From Trileptium ribeirensis (Eukaryota; Nematoda; Enoplea; Enoplida; Thoracostomopsidae), in assembly GCA_030248225.1 (NCBI GenBank), contig JASANE010000555.1, positions 1 through 64,000 on the forward strand: a stretch of 64,000 nt of DNA. The letters run 5' to 3'. Positions 11,701-24,623 of this stretch are shown here, piece by piece (the first letter of the stretch is position 1; every line of letters begins with the position of its first letter). Made by a program: the position numbers and the translations under genes. The notes beneath the pieces are model-generated. The model made no database searches and was not told where the DNA came from. It saw only the letters and a program-made list of their open reading frames with translations.

Positions 11701-14700
11701 AGTATTTTGATATTTTACAACAGCAGTGAATAGAAAGCAGCCTTTATATTTGTTTGCCGTAGTATTGCGGTCCTCAGAATAAATTTATCTATATTTGGAA
11801 GCTGCATCGGTTAACCCAAAACTCTTGTAGCAGATTTACTAACTCACTAGTTACCGTAATATCATATCAACAAAGAACATTTGGGTACAAATGAACGGCA
11901 CCAGTAAGTCACTCAAAATTCCAGGTTAATGACCATGATTCCTGTTTCACAGTCAGACATAAATATACCTCGAAATATATGTAATAATTTCTTTACTTTG
12001 TGCTGTGAAACAGTAGATGTTATACATATAGGAAGCATTGTGTCTAAAGTCATATTCTGTAAAAATTTCAGCACTGTATGGTCACTCATTCTTGCAGTAA
12101 ACGCGATTACAGCTTGTAAAGATTCAGTAAAATAAACATGTTTCAGATGTAGTTGAGTTTCTATACGGAACGAATTTGATTATATGTAGCTTAAAACGTA
12201 CATCACGACCAACCATCTAGCATAATTTGAACATAATATATTCACAGATTAATGAAGTTCCGAACGAAAAAGTCAGACGCTCAAAAATGAAGAACACTTA
12301 TTTAGAATTAGAACAATGAGATGGCAAACGCATCACAGAATAGTGTTTTTTCAAATATCATACCAGCGATAAAAGGACATTACGTGAAAATATTTACTGT
12401 TTTAGTTACCAATGAGTTAGCTGTATAAAACACTGCATGTATCGCTAACATCATCATAAACACTCTTGCAAAAATACATGCTTCTGCGTAAGACATGCTG
12501 TGGTCAGAGCTATAAAACGCAAAGTATATACTCCAGGGTAAAAATAAAATAAGTGGTCGCTCAATCATTATTTTAAAATCGACCTTTCTAAATCAAAAAG
12601 CTATGATAGCTTAGAATCGGGGGTGTCTTGGGCATAACGAAGTATAATTATTTTCAGCAACACTAGTCACAGCAACACTTATAATTTGGCGAATAAAACG
12701 GATCAAAAGAGCATAAATAGCTAATGAAAATAATTTGGCTGTGTATTATATTTATTGAAGTTTCCATGGTAAAAGATATACAATAATATATTGGTTAAAC
12801 AATTTAATTGTATAATATACGTAAAAGTTTTCTAATATTATGAAGTTTCAAACAAAGGTTTCGAGGAGCAGAGTCTAAAGCTATTTAAATGTTGTCGGTA
12901 TTTTCAAAATAAATAGTGTCAAAGGCTAAATAGAAGAGAGATGAACATACGTAAAAGAATTTCATTTCATCATATATTCATACTTTGTGAGCGGTGTATT
13001 AAGTATGGAAACCAAGACATTATTTTGGAGCATTGGTATCATCAACTCAACAAAATAATAAAACAAATAAAAATACTTGGTCAATTCTATAGGACAAAAA
13101 AGGGCGATACGATAAACCGAAAACTTAGTTTCTTTCATATTCTAAACTGATTCGATCAAACATTGTCGAAAGCAAATATTTACAATATATAATGCATGTA
13201 CAGAATGACTTGTAATAGTGTGGAGTGCGAAGCTTTTCTATTCGGAACTTAAGATCGGTCAAGAAGTCAGCATATCTGATAAGATTTTAATCACTTATAC
13301 CCTTTATTTTAAGCTTCGTATCTAAAAACGTAACAATTTCTTTTAACACGACCGATTTTAACATTTTCGAAGCAATATAACCCACTGGTGGCTATGTTTT
13401 ATTATACACAAGACATAAAGATATTATAGTCCACTGCTGGGCTATAACCGTTTATATTCGTTTAAACCTATTGACTAAAATGGAATGGTTAAATAGTTTG
13501 CCACTGAAAAAGATAAGAAATCAGTTTTTAATGTATAGTATAGACTAGATCTAAGGCTATAGTTTTGGAATAACCCTGGTGAAATCAGAAGTTTTGTGAA
13601 TGACATATGTTCCAAAGTGTCTAAATGTCTCATCATCTTTCTACAAGGTTGTCTAGAGCTTGTCCGGGTCACTGCTATAACAGTTTCGATTCCCATACGA
13701 TGTGGTCCTGAGCCATATCTCGCGAAAGTCCTATTGCCGCCACGTATCTGTTAACGCAGTCCATCCACCTCGTATTTGGAATTCCTCGCCGCCTAAATTC
13801 GCTAAATGTCTACTCGATCAAAAATATGTTGCAATTATGTGTTGTGTTTTCACACCTTTGTACTGTTACTCTTCACAGATACTGTGTAAAAATTTTTTTA
13901 TAGCATCATTGACATTTCAAGTTTTTACATCGCGCTAATGGGTTGAAAGCTAATTCTGATCTAGCCTGCATACTGCTTAGAGAAGAAGTTTTATTATGTG
14001 CCATACAACGCTTTGGATTGACGGCGGAAGACGATGGCGGATCAGCGAAAGAGTGAAATTAGACGATTAAAATGAGCAATGAATGTTTCTTGAATAATCA
14101 ACATCGAAATTTTTGTTATTTAAAGGAAATGTCAAAGATAATTTTTTGGATGTTTTGCTGTTTTACTAAAGAAAGCAATTGCCATCGCTTTTTTACAGCC
14201 TTGCATAAATTAAACATTAATTTCCGGTCGCTTTTGATTGATAATGATTAAATTCAACATCAAATAGCTTTTGTAATACGAAAATCACAAAATATAAATT
14301 CATAATGCTAGGGAAATATTTAATCATATTTTGGTTTAGAGATACATCGGCTATATCAGAAGCATGTGAAATAGCCTTTAAGGAATTCTACTGTTGGCTA
14401 ACATATTTCCAAAATTATTGTTGCGCATTTATACATTTGTGTCTGAGTGTCTGACATTCTAATCTCAGTAATTTTGATATTTCGGTATTTAATGTCGAAA
14501 CATCCTAAATGATAAGGAATCTCTTGATAATACCTGCCCAAATTAGCGTCCACCGATCGCGCTAGGTTTTAAAAATCATGCAACGTCTCTATACAACTCT
14601 AAGTAATCAAAATGATATGATAGGCAAAATGTGAATCAAATGACACAACCTTCTCTGACGCGAACCATAAAAAATTTCCGACACATATAAAAAGACATTG

Positions 14701-15047
14701 AAGCAAGACAGATCGCAGGTGCTTAAATACCGCGCAACAATATAGAACTTTAAGTAATTTCATGTTTCATCACACACGAGGAAGTCCAAATTCCAGGTTA
14801 ATATTTTACAGTTGGTGGTGCTCTTACATACCGATTTGCAGCGCATATAAAAAATTGAAAATTCTTGGCATCGGCGACGATCAATAAAACAAAGTGGTGG
14901 AGGATGTGCATAATTTTTGTTTAGTTCTTATCCCCGGATCTAGATTTCCGCGGGGGCAACCCCTCATCACACGAAATCGTCGCCAATGCCTCTCGGTATT
15001 TTACATATTATACGCAGCAAATTACAATTTGTTGCGTATAAGTATCT
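8781..15047. other. Intergenic AT-rich DNA
   Basis: No supported gene, RNA or repeat family here. Open frames at 8874-9158, 9358-9669 and 11410-11682 are of chance length and lack paired splice sites. Confidence 0.5.
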
Positions 15048-15170
15048 ATGATCAGTTTTATAAGATACGGCATTGTTGTAGTTTTGGGTGTCGTTGTTTT
15101 AATATTTATTGGTTCCGGAGCTGGCGTTGGTATAGATAAATTTATAATGTACATATTGTTACAAATATAA
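15048..15170 (+). CDS. Short ORF with a single strong transmembrane helix
   Basis: A 40-codon frame starts ATG at 15048 after an in-frame TAA and ends TAA at 15168-15170. The centre, RYGIVVVLGVVVLIFIG, is a clean membrane-spanning helix followed by a Gly-rich GSGAGVG. It could be a small membrane protein or a signal/anchor exon. I do not recognise it. No promoter, splice site or neighbour supports expression, so chance is a serious alternative. Confidence 0.2.
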   Translation: MISFIRYGIVVVLGVVVLIFIGSGAGVGIDKFIMYILLQI

Positions 15171-16059
15171 TCGGCATAGCTTAAGTGATTCCCAATGTCT
15201 CTCGCAAGTGAAATTAGCTAAACTTAGGCTAGGTTCAAAGCCTACCTCTTAATATTATAGTCGCGGAGATTTTTATACAAATAATTCGGAATTACTCAAG
15301 CAAATCGCATATTTAAGAAGAAATTGCATTTCGGATATGCATTTTAAGTATTCAAGAAATTGTGCTTGAAAAAGGCTGCCACAAAAGCAAGACATGTTAG
15401 GACAAAACAAAATCATATCCCGCTTTAAATGTTAGGGCATTATTATGACGCGAAAGTGTGATCCATTAAGTTCAAAGTTATATTTCGTAAAGAGCTAAAC
15501 TAAAGCGAAAAACATTATCATCACTGCCTGAAACTTTCAAAATCAGAGTCATGTACTCTTATGCAATAGAAAGCTACTAAGCTACATAAACCGTCATGTT
15601 AGCTAATGAAAAATATATGCGTGACTATCTATGTCGTACACAGCCTAACTGGTAGCATGTATGCTTTGTTGGCCACGGATAATAAACTTGAAATGAGCTG
15701 TGGCACTATAATTCTCACATGGTGTGCCACTATTATCGTGTTTAGCAGCCACAACAGCAGTTTTCTCTGCACACTGGTCTCTATAAGCTGCTAAAACTCT
15801 GAAGCCTAATAATATATGTCTAGCTACTCCTCGTAGAAATTGACAGACTTACACACAATATACAATGGCCAAACAACGAACAACAAACCAGTGCGACAAG
15901 ACATAAACCTTATGTGTTTTGTACCTGGCTTTGCATAGATAATGTATGTATGCACCGTATAACTCAACTCACGAGCTAGTTACAAATACTCCTGCGGTTG
16001 TTCCGATATAACTCAACTTCAGAATCTAAAACAAGCATTAGACTTTGGCAATACTTTAT

Positions 16060-16295
16060 ACAATATATGCCCCAGGTCCGAGATACCAGCTGGTGGCCGG
16101 GTCGTCAGAAGTCCGATTTTACCCCCACAATAGCGATTAACCTGTCGCATCTCTGGCGTCGTATACGGACTGGACGCCTGTGCTCCTTCATGGGGAGGGG
16201 GGTTCGGGCGACCTGTCAAATAGAGGGATCGAGACGATAGAGGTCCGACGCCTCAGGGTGAGGGTGAATAATCCTCATGAGCATGTAAGCCACAT
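16060..16295. repeat. GC-rich repeat island sharing a tail with 33985-34200
   Basis: This island (CCAGGTCCGAG, CCGGGTCGTC, GGGGAGGGGGG) is sharply richer in G+C than its surroundings. Its right end, GAATAATCCTCATGAGCATG, matches the right end of the island at 33985-34200 (GAATAACTCCTCATAAGAATG). It is probably a dispersed mobile-element derivative; ends and target duplication were not resolved. The open frames inside are shadows of biased composition. Confidence 0.4.
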
Positions 16296-17039
16296 ACTGC
16301 AGAATTTGATGTTACTATTTTGTTCATCTCGGGTATGGATCAGCCAGTTTCTATTAGTTTTACAGAACTTGTACATATCACAACACTGGTTTTAATGAAA
16401 TCCTCCAAATAATCTATATGTGTCTATTTTGGAACATATAATCATTTTACGCACTACATTTAATTTAATTTCAGGCTTTGACATATATGTCAAGCATGTG
16501 ATATGAGGAATTTATTACATGTATAGCAAAACTAAATATACATAAAAAATTCCACGAAGTAGGAACGGTATTGGAAATTTGAAAAATTATGAAATCTTTT
16601 GCCAATTCGTCCATGTGTTTGCCAGGTTGTCAATATGAGGCTAAACTCATACTACAACATATTGATGAGTGGTGAAACTGTGGATGTAGCCAAAGAAACA
16701 TTATTTTTAAAAAGATATTAGTCACAAAATAACAATTTTCTTTACGGAAGGCCGCTCAATAAGATCGTTGGCAGTGTTCACAACAGTATATACATCTTTT
16801 TATTTAGTGTTGAATTTGGCTTTTACAATCATTATATCTAAATATTTCTGGCTTTCTATGGGTTGTAATATCGGTGGGTTGGTGATATTTATTTCCGTGT
16901 AGCTACTCACAAGATCATTCTCTGTCATTGCATGCAAGATGTACGTAAATCGAACGATATTACAGGTGTAGATTAGAAAAGTTGTTCAATATATACTGCA
17001 ATCCAATGCATACAAAGAAAATGATTATGGTTAATATAT

Positions 17040-17345
17040 TTAGTATAGCCTTATGCTTAATAAAAATTTAGCGTAAATATGCTTAATTTTAAACATAATT
17101 AAGCTTATTTCAAACTTTTAGCAAAATTTCATGATTAATATTAAGCTTTATTAATGCTAACTAACATTTAAGAACAATTATGCTAAATAATTTTAACAGG
17201 AAACACAAAGCTAAAGTTCTACTTAAGATTTAGCAATATTAATCTCGAATATTAAGTTTATAAGCATAATTCTTTTATATATTACGTTCAACTTATGTTA
17301 AACATTTTAGCTTCTCATTTAGCATAATTATGCTGAATAGTGAGC
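17040..17345. repeat. AT tract rich in GCTTAA/TTAAGC and GCATAATT in both orientations
   Basis: Motifs such as ATGCTTAAT, AATTAAGC, TTATGCTAAAT and TTTAGCATAATTATGC recur in both orientations, for example GCTTAAT at about 17090 paired with ATTAAGC at about 17100. The tract could be a decayed foldback element or expanded simple repeat. No period is clear. Confidence 0.45.
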
Positions 17346-17374
17346 AAAAATATACAAAATAAGTAGCGTAAGCA

Positions 17375-17650
17375 GTGTCGTAGGTCCGTCGGCTTGGGGG
17401 CAGGAGGGAGTATACGGTCAGCGTGGGAGGTCATAAAAGGATCTTCAGTTGGCAAACGCTCTACCCCCACTGTGGGGACCACCTTCGTTTTTTTGCCAAT
17501 TTCATCCCAATTTTTCTAATTTTACCTCGATTTATTACAATCTTACGCCAAATTTTGTTAATTTTTGCTACAATTTGCGGTTACATATGGCTTCTGGAGG
17601 TCTCACTTTTAGGGGGTTACCCACTACCCTCCCCCGTCGATATCTATATC
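17375..17650. repeat. GC-rich-ended repeat island
   Basis: Both ends are GC-rich (GGCTTGGGGGCAGGAGGG; CTACCCTCCCCCGTC) and enclose a T-rich core with TTTTTGCCAATTTC, CCAATTTTTC and TTTTACC. Similar cores occur near 29580-29650 (opposite strand) and 49600-49650, so these three look like diverged copies of one dispersed family. The family is not identified. The overlapping open frames at 17423-17703 are not convincing genes. Confidence 0.35.
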
Positions 17651-19807
17651 ATAATATTAGAAGACAAGCCTTAATTGCATCCAAACTGATTTCGCTTGCT
17701 TAGATACGTTATATAGCACTACATGCGCCGACACAACCTGCACATTGGCCTTCCGTAAAATAAATTTTCTCTATAAACTGCAATCAAAGAAAGATATAAT
17801 AAGTTTTAAAAATATCCAGAAGACTACTAATTATAAACCAACAAATGTCCTAAACCGCTCGCATGCGAAAACAGTGGTTTAGTGATCTATATTTTGTGCT
17901 GAAACCAACATTCGTAACTATGTGTGATCTCAGAACAGCTTAATAGATCTGATTTATGTCAAGTTTCCCTAATATATATGTTACTTGGCGTAATTAATAA
18001 TTTTAGTCCTTATAAGTTCTATATTTTTGGGGTAAAATGCTGATAACTGCATTTCAGGCCAACGTTGACTTAAATAATGCTATTACATAAATAACTGGAA
18101 ATTTTCATTCTGATAAAGTTTGTGTCTTTATGGACAGCACGCCATTTCTTACAGCAAAATGTAAAGGATTTTAACACAAACTGTGTTCACCAAGCAGAAA
18201 AATTTTTGTAGTTACACTACATATACATCAACTTTTATTTTAAATAAAAAACGTTTAAGATTAAAAAATAATTAAAACAGCCGTAATAGATGACTAAGAG
18301 TTAGCTACAATAAACACCCCTGACGCTTGTTAGGAGCAAAACAGGTCTCGTAACGCGGACCTACAGATTTGTCCACAGCTTTTGCTTGGAGTCGTATATT
18401 TTGTGGCATCATTAATATTCCTGCTTCCAAACAAATACAATACCCGCAATTTCGGCGTATCAGGTTTTCTTTGTGATATTGAATACAAGAAAGCTTAAAA
18501 ATATCAGTTTTAGCGCCATAGAGTATATACTGTAAAATTTTCAGTAATGCTTAAATATTTGCGGATGAAACCAAGGCATTTGACGTGCCCCGCCTTCAAT
18601 CAGTGTGCAGGTATATAAGGTATTTGGTTTGTAAGGTTTCCCAATAACCACATGGCGTAATATAAGCAAAAAATATATAGTCTGACTAAAGACGAAATTA
18701 ATGTCAACTTATAACAGTTCAGGACTATATTGAAGAATACAGTTTACATTTGTACAAGTATTATAGAGCAGCTAGGTTTATCCGACGCATGTATAAATCA
18801 TATAAATATATTATACAGCTGCACGGAAACTCCAATGTATAGAGCATTGCGGTTTTGCACGTATTGACAATGTGCGCATATTAATCAAGTATTTATACTG
18901 CATTTGAATGAAAGATGACATTGCACCCAACATGTGTAACATAAAATTTGATGCATATTCTGCACGGCAAAATTAAACTCTTCAAGAAAATGTCAGAGAA
19001 AAATGTTGCTAAATTTATTTTATTTTCAAGAGGCACACAGGGTCATTGCCCGGAAAAGCTGGTCAGTGGCAAGCCCACCCGAAGAGGCCAGCTGTCCTAT
19101 GGAAAGTCTTGCTAATTCTCAACATTACATAACGCTTTGATGTTACATTACTTTAGTTGTGCATCGCTCCGTACTGCTGCACATAAAAGCCGGGATGAAA
19201 TACATTATGTATGAGGATATTTTATCCTGAAATAGCTGTTTTGGTCCTGTTCTTTCTTGTAAAACGGGAATGCTATGAAATCATGATGCACCCTGTAGCA
19301 AACATAAATGGCTTACGTATTGCAGACATTTCAGCCGAACATGATTAGTGTTTAACACGTTATTACCCGCAATGAAATTTGCGCAGGTTATGCCGGACCC
19401 AAGGGGGGTTACCCCCCTACCCCCCTGCCGCCATGTATGGTCCTAGGTTATGCCAACTGCTGTCTGCATAGAACGCAACCTTGTGCATCTTTAAGTACAG
19501 TTTTTACAATCTCTATCACTAATCCCTGTATCACCTGTGGGTAGAGAAGCCTGGCGGAAAATATTTATTTGGATAGGTGCTATATGTGAGGAAATAAAGC
19601 GATCATGTCCCTAAAGCGTTCGACTTCCTAAACCATATTTACTACTTTCCTGAGGTTCAGCACCGTCCCTCCATTGTTTAAAATATAAAGTTTATTATTC
19701 GGTTTGGAAACAATACCAAAATGCAAATCTGCTTTAATTCCACATATTACATTGGCAAATTGCTACGTAATAAGAAAAAATGCAGTATGTGACTTGATTA
19801 ACCTCCG
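17651..19807. other. Intergenic AT-rich DNA
   Basis: No supported gene. A short G-run/C-run patch lies at 19395-19440 (AAGGGGGGTTACCCCCCTAC), flanked by GGTTATGCC on each side (about 19386 and 19446), which may be the footprint of a small GC-rich insertion. Confidence 0.45.
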
Positions 19808-19813
19808 TTTATT
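19808..19813 (-). terminator. Candidate poly(A) signal for the minus-strand gene
   Basis: TTTATT on the plus strand is AATAAA on the minus strand, about 110 bases past the stop codon of the candidate terminal exon at 19925-20004. The spacing fits a short 3' UTR. Confidence 0.35.
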
Positions 19814-19924
19814 TTTACTGGCTGGAACGCTAAAAACCATACAAAACCCACCACGCTCTAACTTTCTGGTTCCAGCTTGAGGAATGAAACAAGTTAAACA
19901 AACAACCGCTTTTACTATGGTAAT

Positions 19925-20004
19925 TTACTTGCGACTAAGGCTGCTTTCTTCGTAGTACAACATACCAGTTCTGTCTTTGACTAAAGCTACAGCCTTTGGC
20001 GTGG
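19925..20004 (-). CDS. Candidate terminal exon of the minus-strand gene
   Basis: After an acceptor (AACGTTGTTTAG) the minus strand encodes 25 residues beginning TPKAVALVKDRTG and ending SSLSRK, then TAA at 19925-19927. The exon starts with two bases completing a codon. It joins in phase to the candidate exon at 20089-20135, giving an Ala codon across the junction, through an 84-base intron. An AATAAA lies about 110 bases downstream. I do not recognise the C terminus. Whether it belongs to the gene starting at 24956 is inferred only from strand, order and phase; at least one intermediate exon would be needed. An alternative donor (ACTG/GTATGT) exists inside it. Confidence 0.38.
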
Positions 20005-20088
20005 CTAAACAACGTTTTAAATCATATACGAGTTTGGGTTATTTGGTTCAAATAGGTATAACTTAAGGCAAGCAACAGTCTTTGCCAC

Positions 20089-20135
20089 CTATTTTGTTTG
20101 GACTCTTAGATAGACTACTATAAACTAGGTTTGGC
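20089..20135 (-). CDS. Candidate internal exon, minus strand
   Basis: A strong acceptor (CCGTTCCCGCTTGTCGCAG) precedes 47 bases encoding PNLVYSSLSKSPNKI with one extra base at each end. The donor (G/GTGGCA) is weak. It joins in phase to 19925-20004. Without splicing the frame would end at a TAA 23 bases past the donor, so the reading without a splice is a terminal exon. Confidence 0.28.
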
Positions 20136-20284
20136 CTGCGACAAGCGGGAACGGTGTAGATGCACCATAATATCGTGCACATTTTCATAATGAGAATTGT
20201 TCTATAACGCATTTTGAAAATCAAAACATGATAATAAATCAAGAACAACTTATTTATTACACGGATATCTAGCTAGTACATATT

Positions 20285-20480
20285 AACTTTTTCGTATTGA
20301 AAAAGTAATTATCAAGTATTAAATATTGATCATTGAGTATTACGTATTAAATAAAAGTACATTTTAGGTATTAAGTATTTTTTCGTATTATTATTTAATT
20401 ATTGTATTATTATTAAGTTATTGTATTATTGTATAATGTATTAAATATTGTATTATGTTAAGATATTAAGTATATAACTA
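20285..20480. repeat. Low-complexity TATTAAGTATTA-type tract
   Basis: ATTAAGTATT, GTATTAAATA and TTGTATTATT recur many times without a fixed period. Simple-sequence expansion is the likely cause. Confidence 0.6.
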
Positions 20481-21500
20481 ATCTCGTTCAATTCTATTGG
20501 TAACGTACTGCAGTATATACATGTATATTCGTTTCCATTCTAGTACAAAAAGTGATCATGTTGTATTTGTTTTGGTTGTTGTGTTCCTTGAGCTACAACC
20601 ATTAACAAAATAAAATGACAGTAGGCGACAATGCTTAGAGGTTTGTATGCTATTGAATTTAAAGCAAATATAATTTGATTTTATCAAACGAAAACTTTCT
20701 ACCTTTTGGTATGATGGAAGCGGAAACAAAAATGTATATAGCCTGTTTTCAAAAGTATAATCATGTTGTTTTATGGCTGCATTCGAATAAAAACAGGGCT
20801 AAAAAACTGGGGCGGATTATAATATTATAAAAAAATTATGCAGGTAAATCAAAATCACAGCACAAGTATTAAAATTCCTATATCTGAGATATAGATAATG
20901 CGTTCTGCTATTATGATGCATTTCGTTTTAATCCATATTGCTGAGCGGACCCATAAAATATTGCAATGTTTAACTAAGTTTAACTGTTTAATGAAGCTAG
21001 GTTTCAGTAGGTTGTTTTCGGCTCATTTTGCCAAGATCCTTACGAAACCGACTAACACCTGGAAAATACAGCAATATCTATAACATGCAGCTTACAGTGA
21101 TCGAGGCAGAAAGTAAAACAATGAAAATGAAAAATCCGCAAAAAAAACAACTTGTTTGCAGACAACAAATGCATTAACCTGGTAGTGAACTTTGCGAAAT
21201 CAATTAAATTACTCTCTCTTTATATGTGCAAGTTCTTCACACACTGAATTAGTATATTAGCAATTTGTATATTTGTAATTAGTATCGAATTCGTGTATGG
21301 AACCGTTTTGAAGCAGCTTATTTGCGGACACATAAAATTCAGAAAAAACAACTCTTAAGCAATTCAGAGCGTTGGTCCAACGTTATGTCATGACTTCACA
21401 ATTGACATAATGTTGTTAATCGTGTCGTTAAATCAATTTGGTCATGTCACAAGATTTAAAGGACTTAATCTACTAAGAACACACACATTCACAGTAAAAT

Positions 21501-21750
21501 CAAGAGTTCATGATGAGCCTTTGAAGAAGAGTGTCACAGTCATGTCCCACTACATTGTATCACTTGTGGGATGACGCGGTCCATTTTCCATTAGTTGTCC
21601 CACTTGGGGGGAGTTTCCTGCATTTGTCCTGCCCCCATCCCCTAAAAGTGATATATCTAATAGAAAATGGTCCTCGTCATCCCATAAATTATATAATATA
21701 CTCTATCATGAGCGTCACACTATTCTTCAATGTTTCATCATGAACTCTCG
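21501..21750. mobile_element. Foldback MITE-like element, copy C, with 7-bp target duplication
   Basis: The left arm starts CAAGAGTTCATGATGAGC and the right arm ends TTTCATCATGAACTCTCG. Pairing continues inward through GGGATGACGCGGTCCATTTT and its inverse near 21656-21683, leaving a G/C-run centre (CTTGGGGGGAG; GCCCCCATCCCC). Flanks are GTAAAAT (21494-21500) and GTAAAAC (21751-21757), six of seven identical. Terminal CAAGAGTTCAT and the subterminal AAGAGTGTCACA match the elements at 2329 and 44810, so it is one family. No coding capacity. Confidence 0.8.
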
Positions 21751-22065
21751 GTAAAACGAATAGCAACATCAAATTTTGGAAATCGTCTTGTTTTTTGAGG
21801 ATGCAAATATATAAAGAAAAACATCGATATTAAGAAATATAAATCAAAGAAAGAAACCACGACAAATTCAAAATCCACATATATTGTATAACTTTTATCC
21901 AATAACTACTTTGCACCGCGCCAGTTGCAGCGCATCTCAAGCTATCTCTGTTATTGAAATGCAACCGCAGAATAGTGTTATGAAATCTGTAACCGATGAT
22001 TTAGCTAAAGCTGGCTGTAATCCAAGCGATCCTAGCAAGATTAGGTAATTGTTAACTTTAGCGGC

Positions 22066-22200
22066 CGGAGTATAATGCATGCCATGCCGTTCACTATATA
22101 CTAAGCCTAAGCCTTAGTCTTAGCCTGTACTGTGAGCCATGTACTAAGCGTAAGCATAGCCAGGGGACTGCCGCTAGCGAACCCCTGCACTAAGTTGTTT
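22066..22200 (+). repeat. CTAAGCC repeat family, copy 1
   Basis: Landmarks in order: ATGCATGCCATGCC, CACTATATACTAAGCCTAAG, CCTTAGTCTTAGCC, a second TACTAAGCGTAAGC, GACTGCCG and GAACCCCTGCACTAAG, then a T-run. Three further copies in the same orientation lie at 39763, 51232 and 55258. The repeated CCTAAG hexamers recall short telomere-like units but do not form a tandem array. It is a short dispersed element of about 150-170 bp of unknown class. Confidence 0.7.
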
Positions 22201-22466
22201 TTAAGGGTAACCGACCACTTGAATACAAAATTAGTACAATAACATTCATAACTATGTTTCGCGAAATACACAATGACTGAATAACGCTGTATCTGCTGCA
22301 TATTGACGAACATAGCTAGTATGCTGGGTAAGTGGAGAGTTTTAGATAGCTACATATTCAAAAGATTGTGATACAACAATTTTTATGTTGACTACTCCTT
22401 TTCTGCTTCGCTGTCGGCTATTTTGAGCTCGCTAACCAGGGGCTAGATTGAGATACTCATCAGGCT

Positions 22467-22605
22467 TTTGAGCTTCCATATATGCTAAGCCTGGGTTTAC
22501 CGCCACGCACCGCACGTCCGCACTAAACAGCCCTATAATGTGCGTTAGTGCGGTAGGTCCGGAGGCGCGCCCCCCTGCCCCGTAAATATGGAAACTCGAG
22601 AATCT
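22467..22605. repeat. Small GC-rich inverted-repeat element
   Basis: GAGCTTCCATATATG on the left faces TAAATATGGAAACTC on the right, enclosing CGCACCGCACGTCCGCAC, an inverse AGTGCGGTAGGTCCGG and a CCCCCCTGCCCC run. This suggests a small foldback insertion. Target duplication was not resolved. Confidence 0.4.
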
Positions 22606-23526
22606 ACCTAGATAATGTGTAAGTTAAAGAATCTTCACATCTTACATAATTAAGTATGATTGAAACATTTCGCGAGTAAAGATTGACTAGCTTTAGTAGT
22701 TTGTATCCTACAGTTTTGTGTAGCATAAAGAAATCAAATAAACGTTATTTGTAATAAAACAACCGTTTAAATTAAAGCAGGTATAATTAAAATATTTGCA
22801 AGCCATGTTATTGAGGGGTGACTTTCTTTTCTTGGCGAAGCGTATTATCATCATCAAATATTGTATTTATGACTTATGTGTTTCTGTCTTTCCATGACTG
22901 TACTGTGTTGCCGACAAAATTTCACTAACACAGAACAAACCACTAAATAAGTTACATATAAAATGGATGGATGGCGGCACATAAGACCAATATCAGCCAA
23001 CACTATACACGTAAATACTACAGAAGGAAAAGCATAACTACAATTTTACACCTTCCAGTTTTTGGTTACATAAAAGAACCAAGTAAATTTAATAGACGTT
23101 CATTTACGACTGTATGAACTGAATATCTATCAGGGAGCAAATGTTATTAAAATCATAAAAGCATGGGCCAAAGTAACCCTGAGGGGCGGAAATAAAATCC
23201 CAACCAAATGGTTAGTGTTAGAAAATTAATAGTTCATTATATCTTGGTGAAACATAAACTATAAGACACAATAGAACACTATGTAACAACTAACCGCGTA
23301 CAACAACAAAGGCAATGCACGAAAAACAATTACAACTTCAACGTGTGTTCCGCGATTTGCATGAACGGCTGTACGCATTACTCAGTCAGAATTCGTGCTA
23401 TCGCAATCATTTGAAGTATTAACACAGTCGTCCGTTCAAGTTTAGATTTACAAAGTTGACAATGCTACAGCTATAACATATACTGGTTGTATATCTTGTA
23501 CGATAATAAGCTAAACCAATACATAC
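22606..23526. other. Probable intron / intergenic
   Basis: No exon was recognised here. It lies downstream of the exon at 23527-23661 in the minus-strand gene and would be intronic if that gene reaches 20 kb. Confidence 0.4.
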
Positions 23527-23661
23527 CTGATTAAGCATAATATCACGTGAAAATGTAGCAGTTTCGCGACACTTGGCAGCAGCTGATGAATGCTTTTCGC
23601 CCAAAGATCGATGTTTGCGGACGGTGTCGGATAAGTCTTGCTCCAGGCTTTGCAGCTTATT
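23527..23661 (-). CDS. Second exon of minus-strand coiled-coil gene
   Basis: The minus strand shows a strong acceptor (CATTATTTTTGCAG), then exactly 45 codons, then a donor (AATCAG/GTATGT). The product begins NKLQSLEQDLSDTVRKH and ends SRDIMLNQ; spacing of Leu, Val and charged residues fits an amphipathic coiled coil. Both ends are phase 0, matching the phase-0 donor of the exon at 24624-24956, so the two splice cleanly in frame across a 962-base intron. I do not recognise the family. Function is unknown; a scaffold or cytoskeletal role would only be a guess from the coiled coil. Confidence 0.62.
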
Positions 23662-24623
23662 CTGCAAAAATAATGCATAAGGTAAATAGCTGAAGCGGTT
23701 TCCAACTACTGTTACTTCAATATCAGTCAATCCAACTATTGGCTAGTCACACCAAACAATATTGCCGGTGAATCGCACTAGATTAGTAGTTTAAGTATAC
23801 ACCTTCCAAAAATGCTATGTCAATTATTGTATTGATGTGAAAAATATAAATGATGAATTTATACGCCAAAGACAAGACTGTGTTGGTTGAAAATTTATAG
23901 TAACGAGTAGAACTATATAACATAGATAATAATACAACACGCTTCAGGTTGAACATGTGACCCCAAAAATTTAGAAACCCAATTATCCGTGCAAAGCATC
24001 TAGTTAAATATAAAAATTTCTTTGGCGTTCCAAGTCTCGCCGGCTCCAAGGTGTATATTCCTACTTTGAACAGGTTAGTAATTGGTGTTATTTCTTTTAT
24101 GTATTGTCAATGGATCGAATCAGTTTTCCGCGTATATTATTTATAAACGATAGAAATGTATATTCAGCGTGGTCGCAATATAGTGCTACGAGATAGCACT
24201 GGCATAGGGCTCTGTGAAGAGAAGATATTGTGCCTATTGAAAATTACAATCACATACATATATACACGAAAATTCACAACATCTGCCTTACAGTCAGTGT
24301 AAAATGCAAGTTAATTTCACACAATATAACTCGTTTGAATATACGGTTGGATCGCTTGCTCGTTCAACTACTATCACCCTTGAGTAGCCGTGTAACACAC
24401 ATTTGCATAATCGTGTTGTCAATAATTTAACGCATGAATGCTGATGGCGTGATTATTACTAGCAGTATGCACATTAACGATACAGCCATTAGGTAAGTGA
24501 ATTTGTAGTTAAAGATGTCCGGTGACAAGTTAACAACACCACTAGTGAATAAATAGATAATGTTACACCGAAAACACAGAATATAAGATATCGGATCAAC
24601 ATTACAGTAAAACGCGTGCTTAC

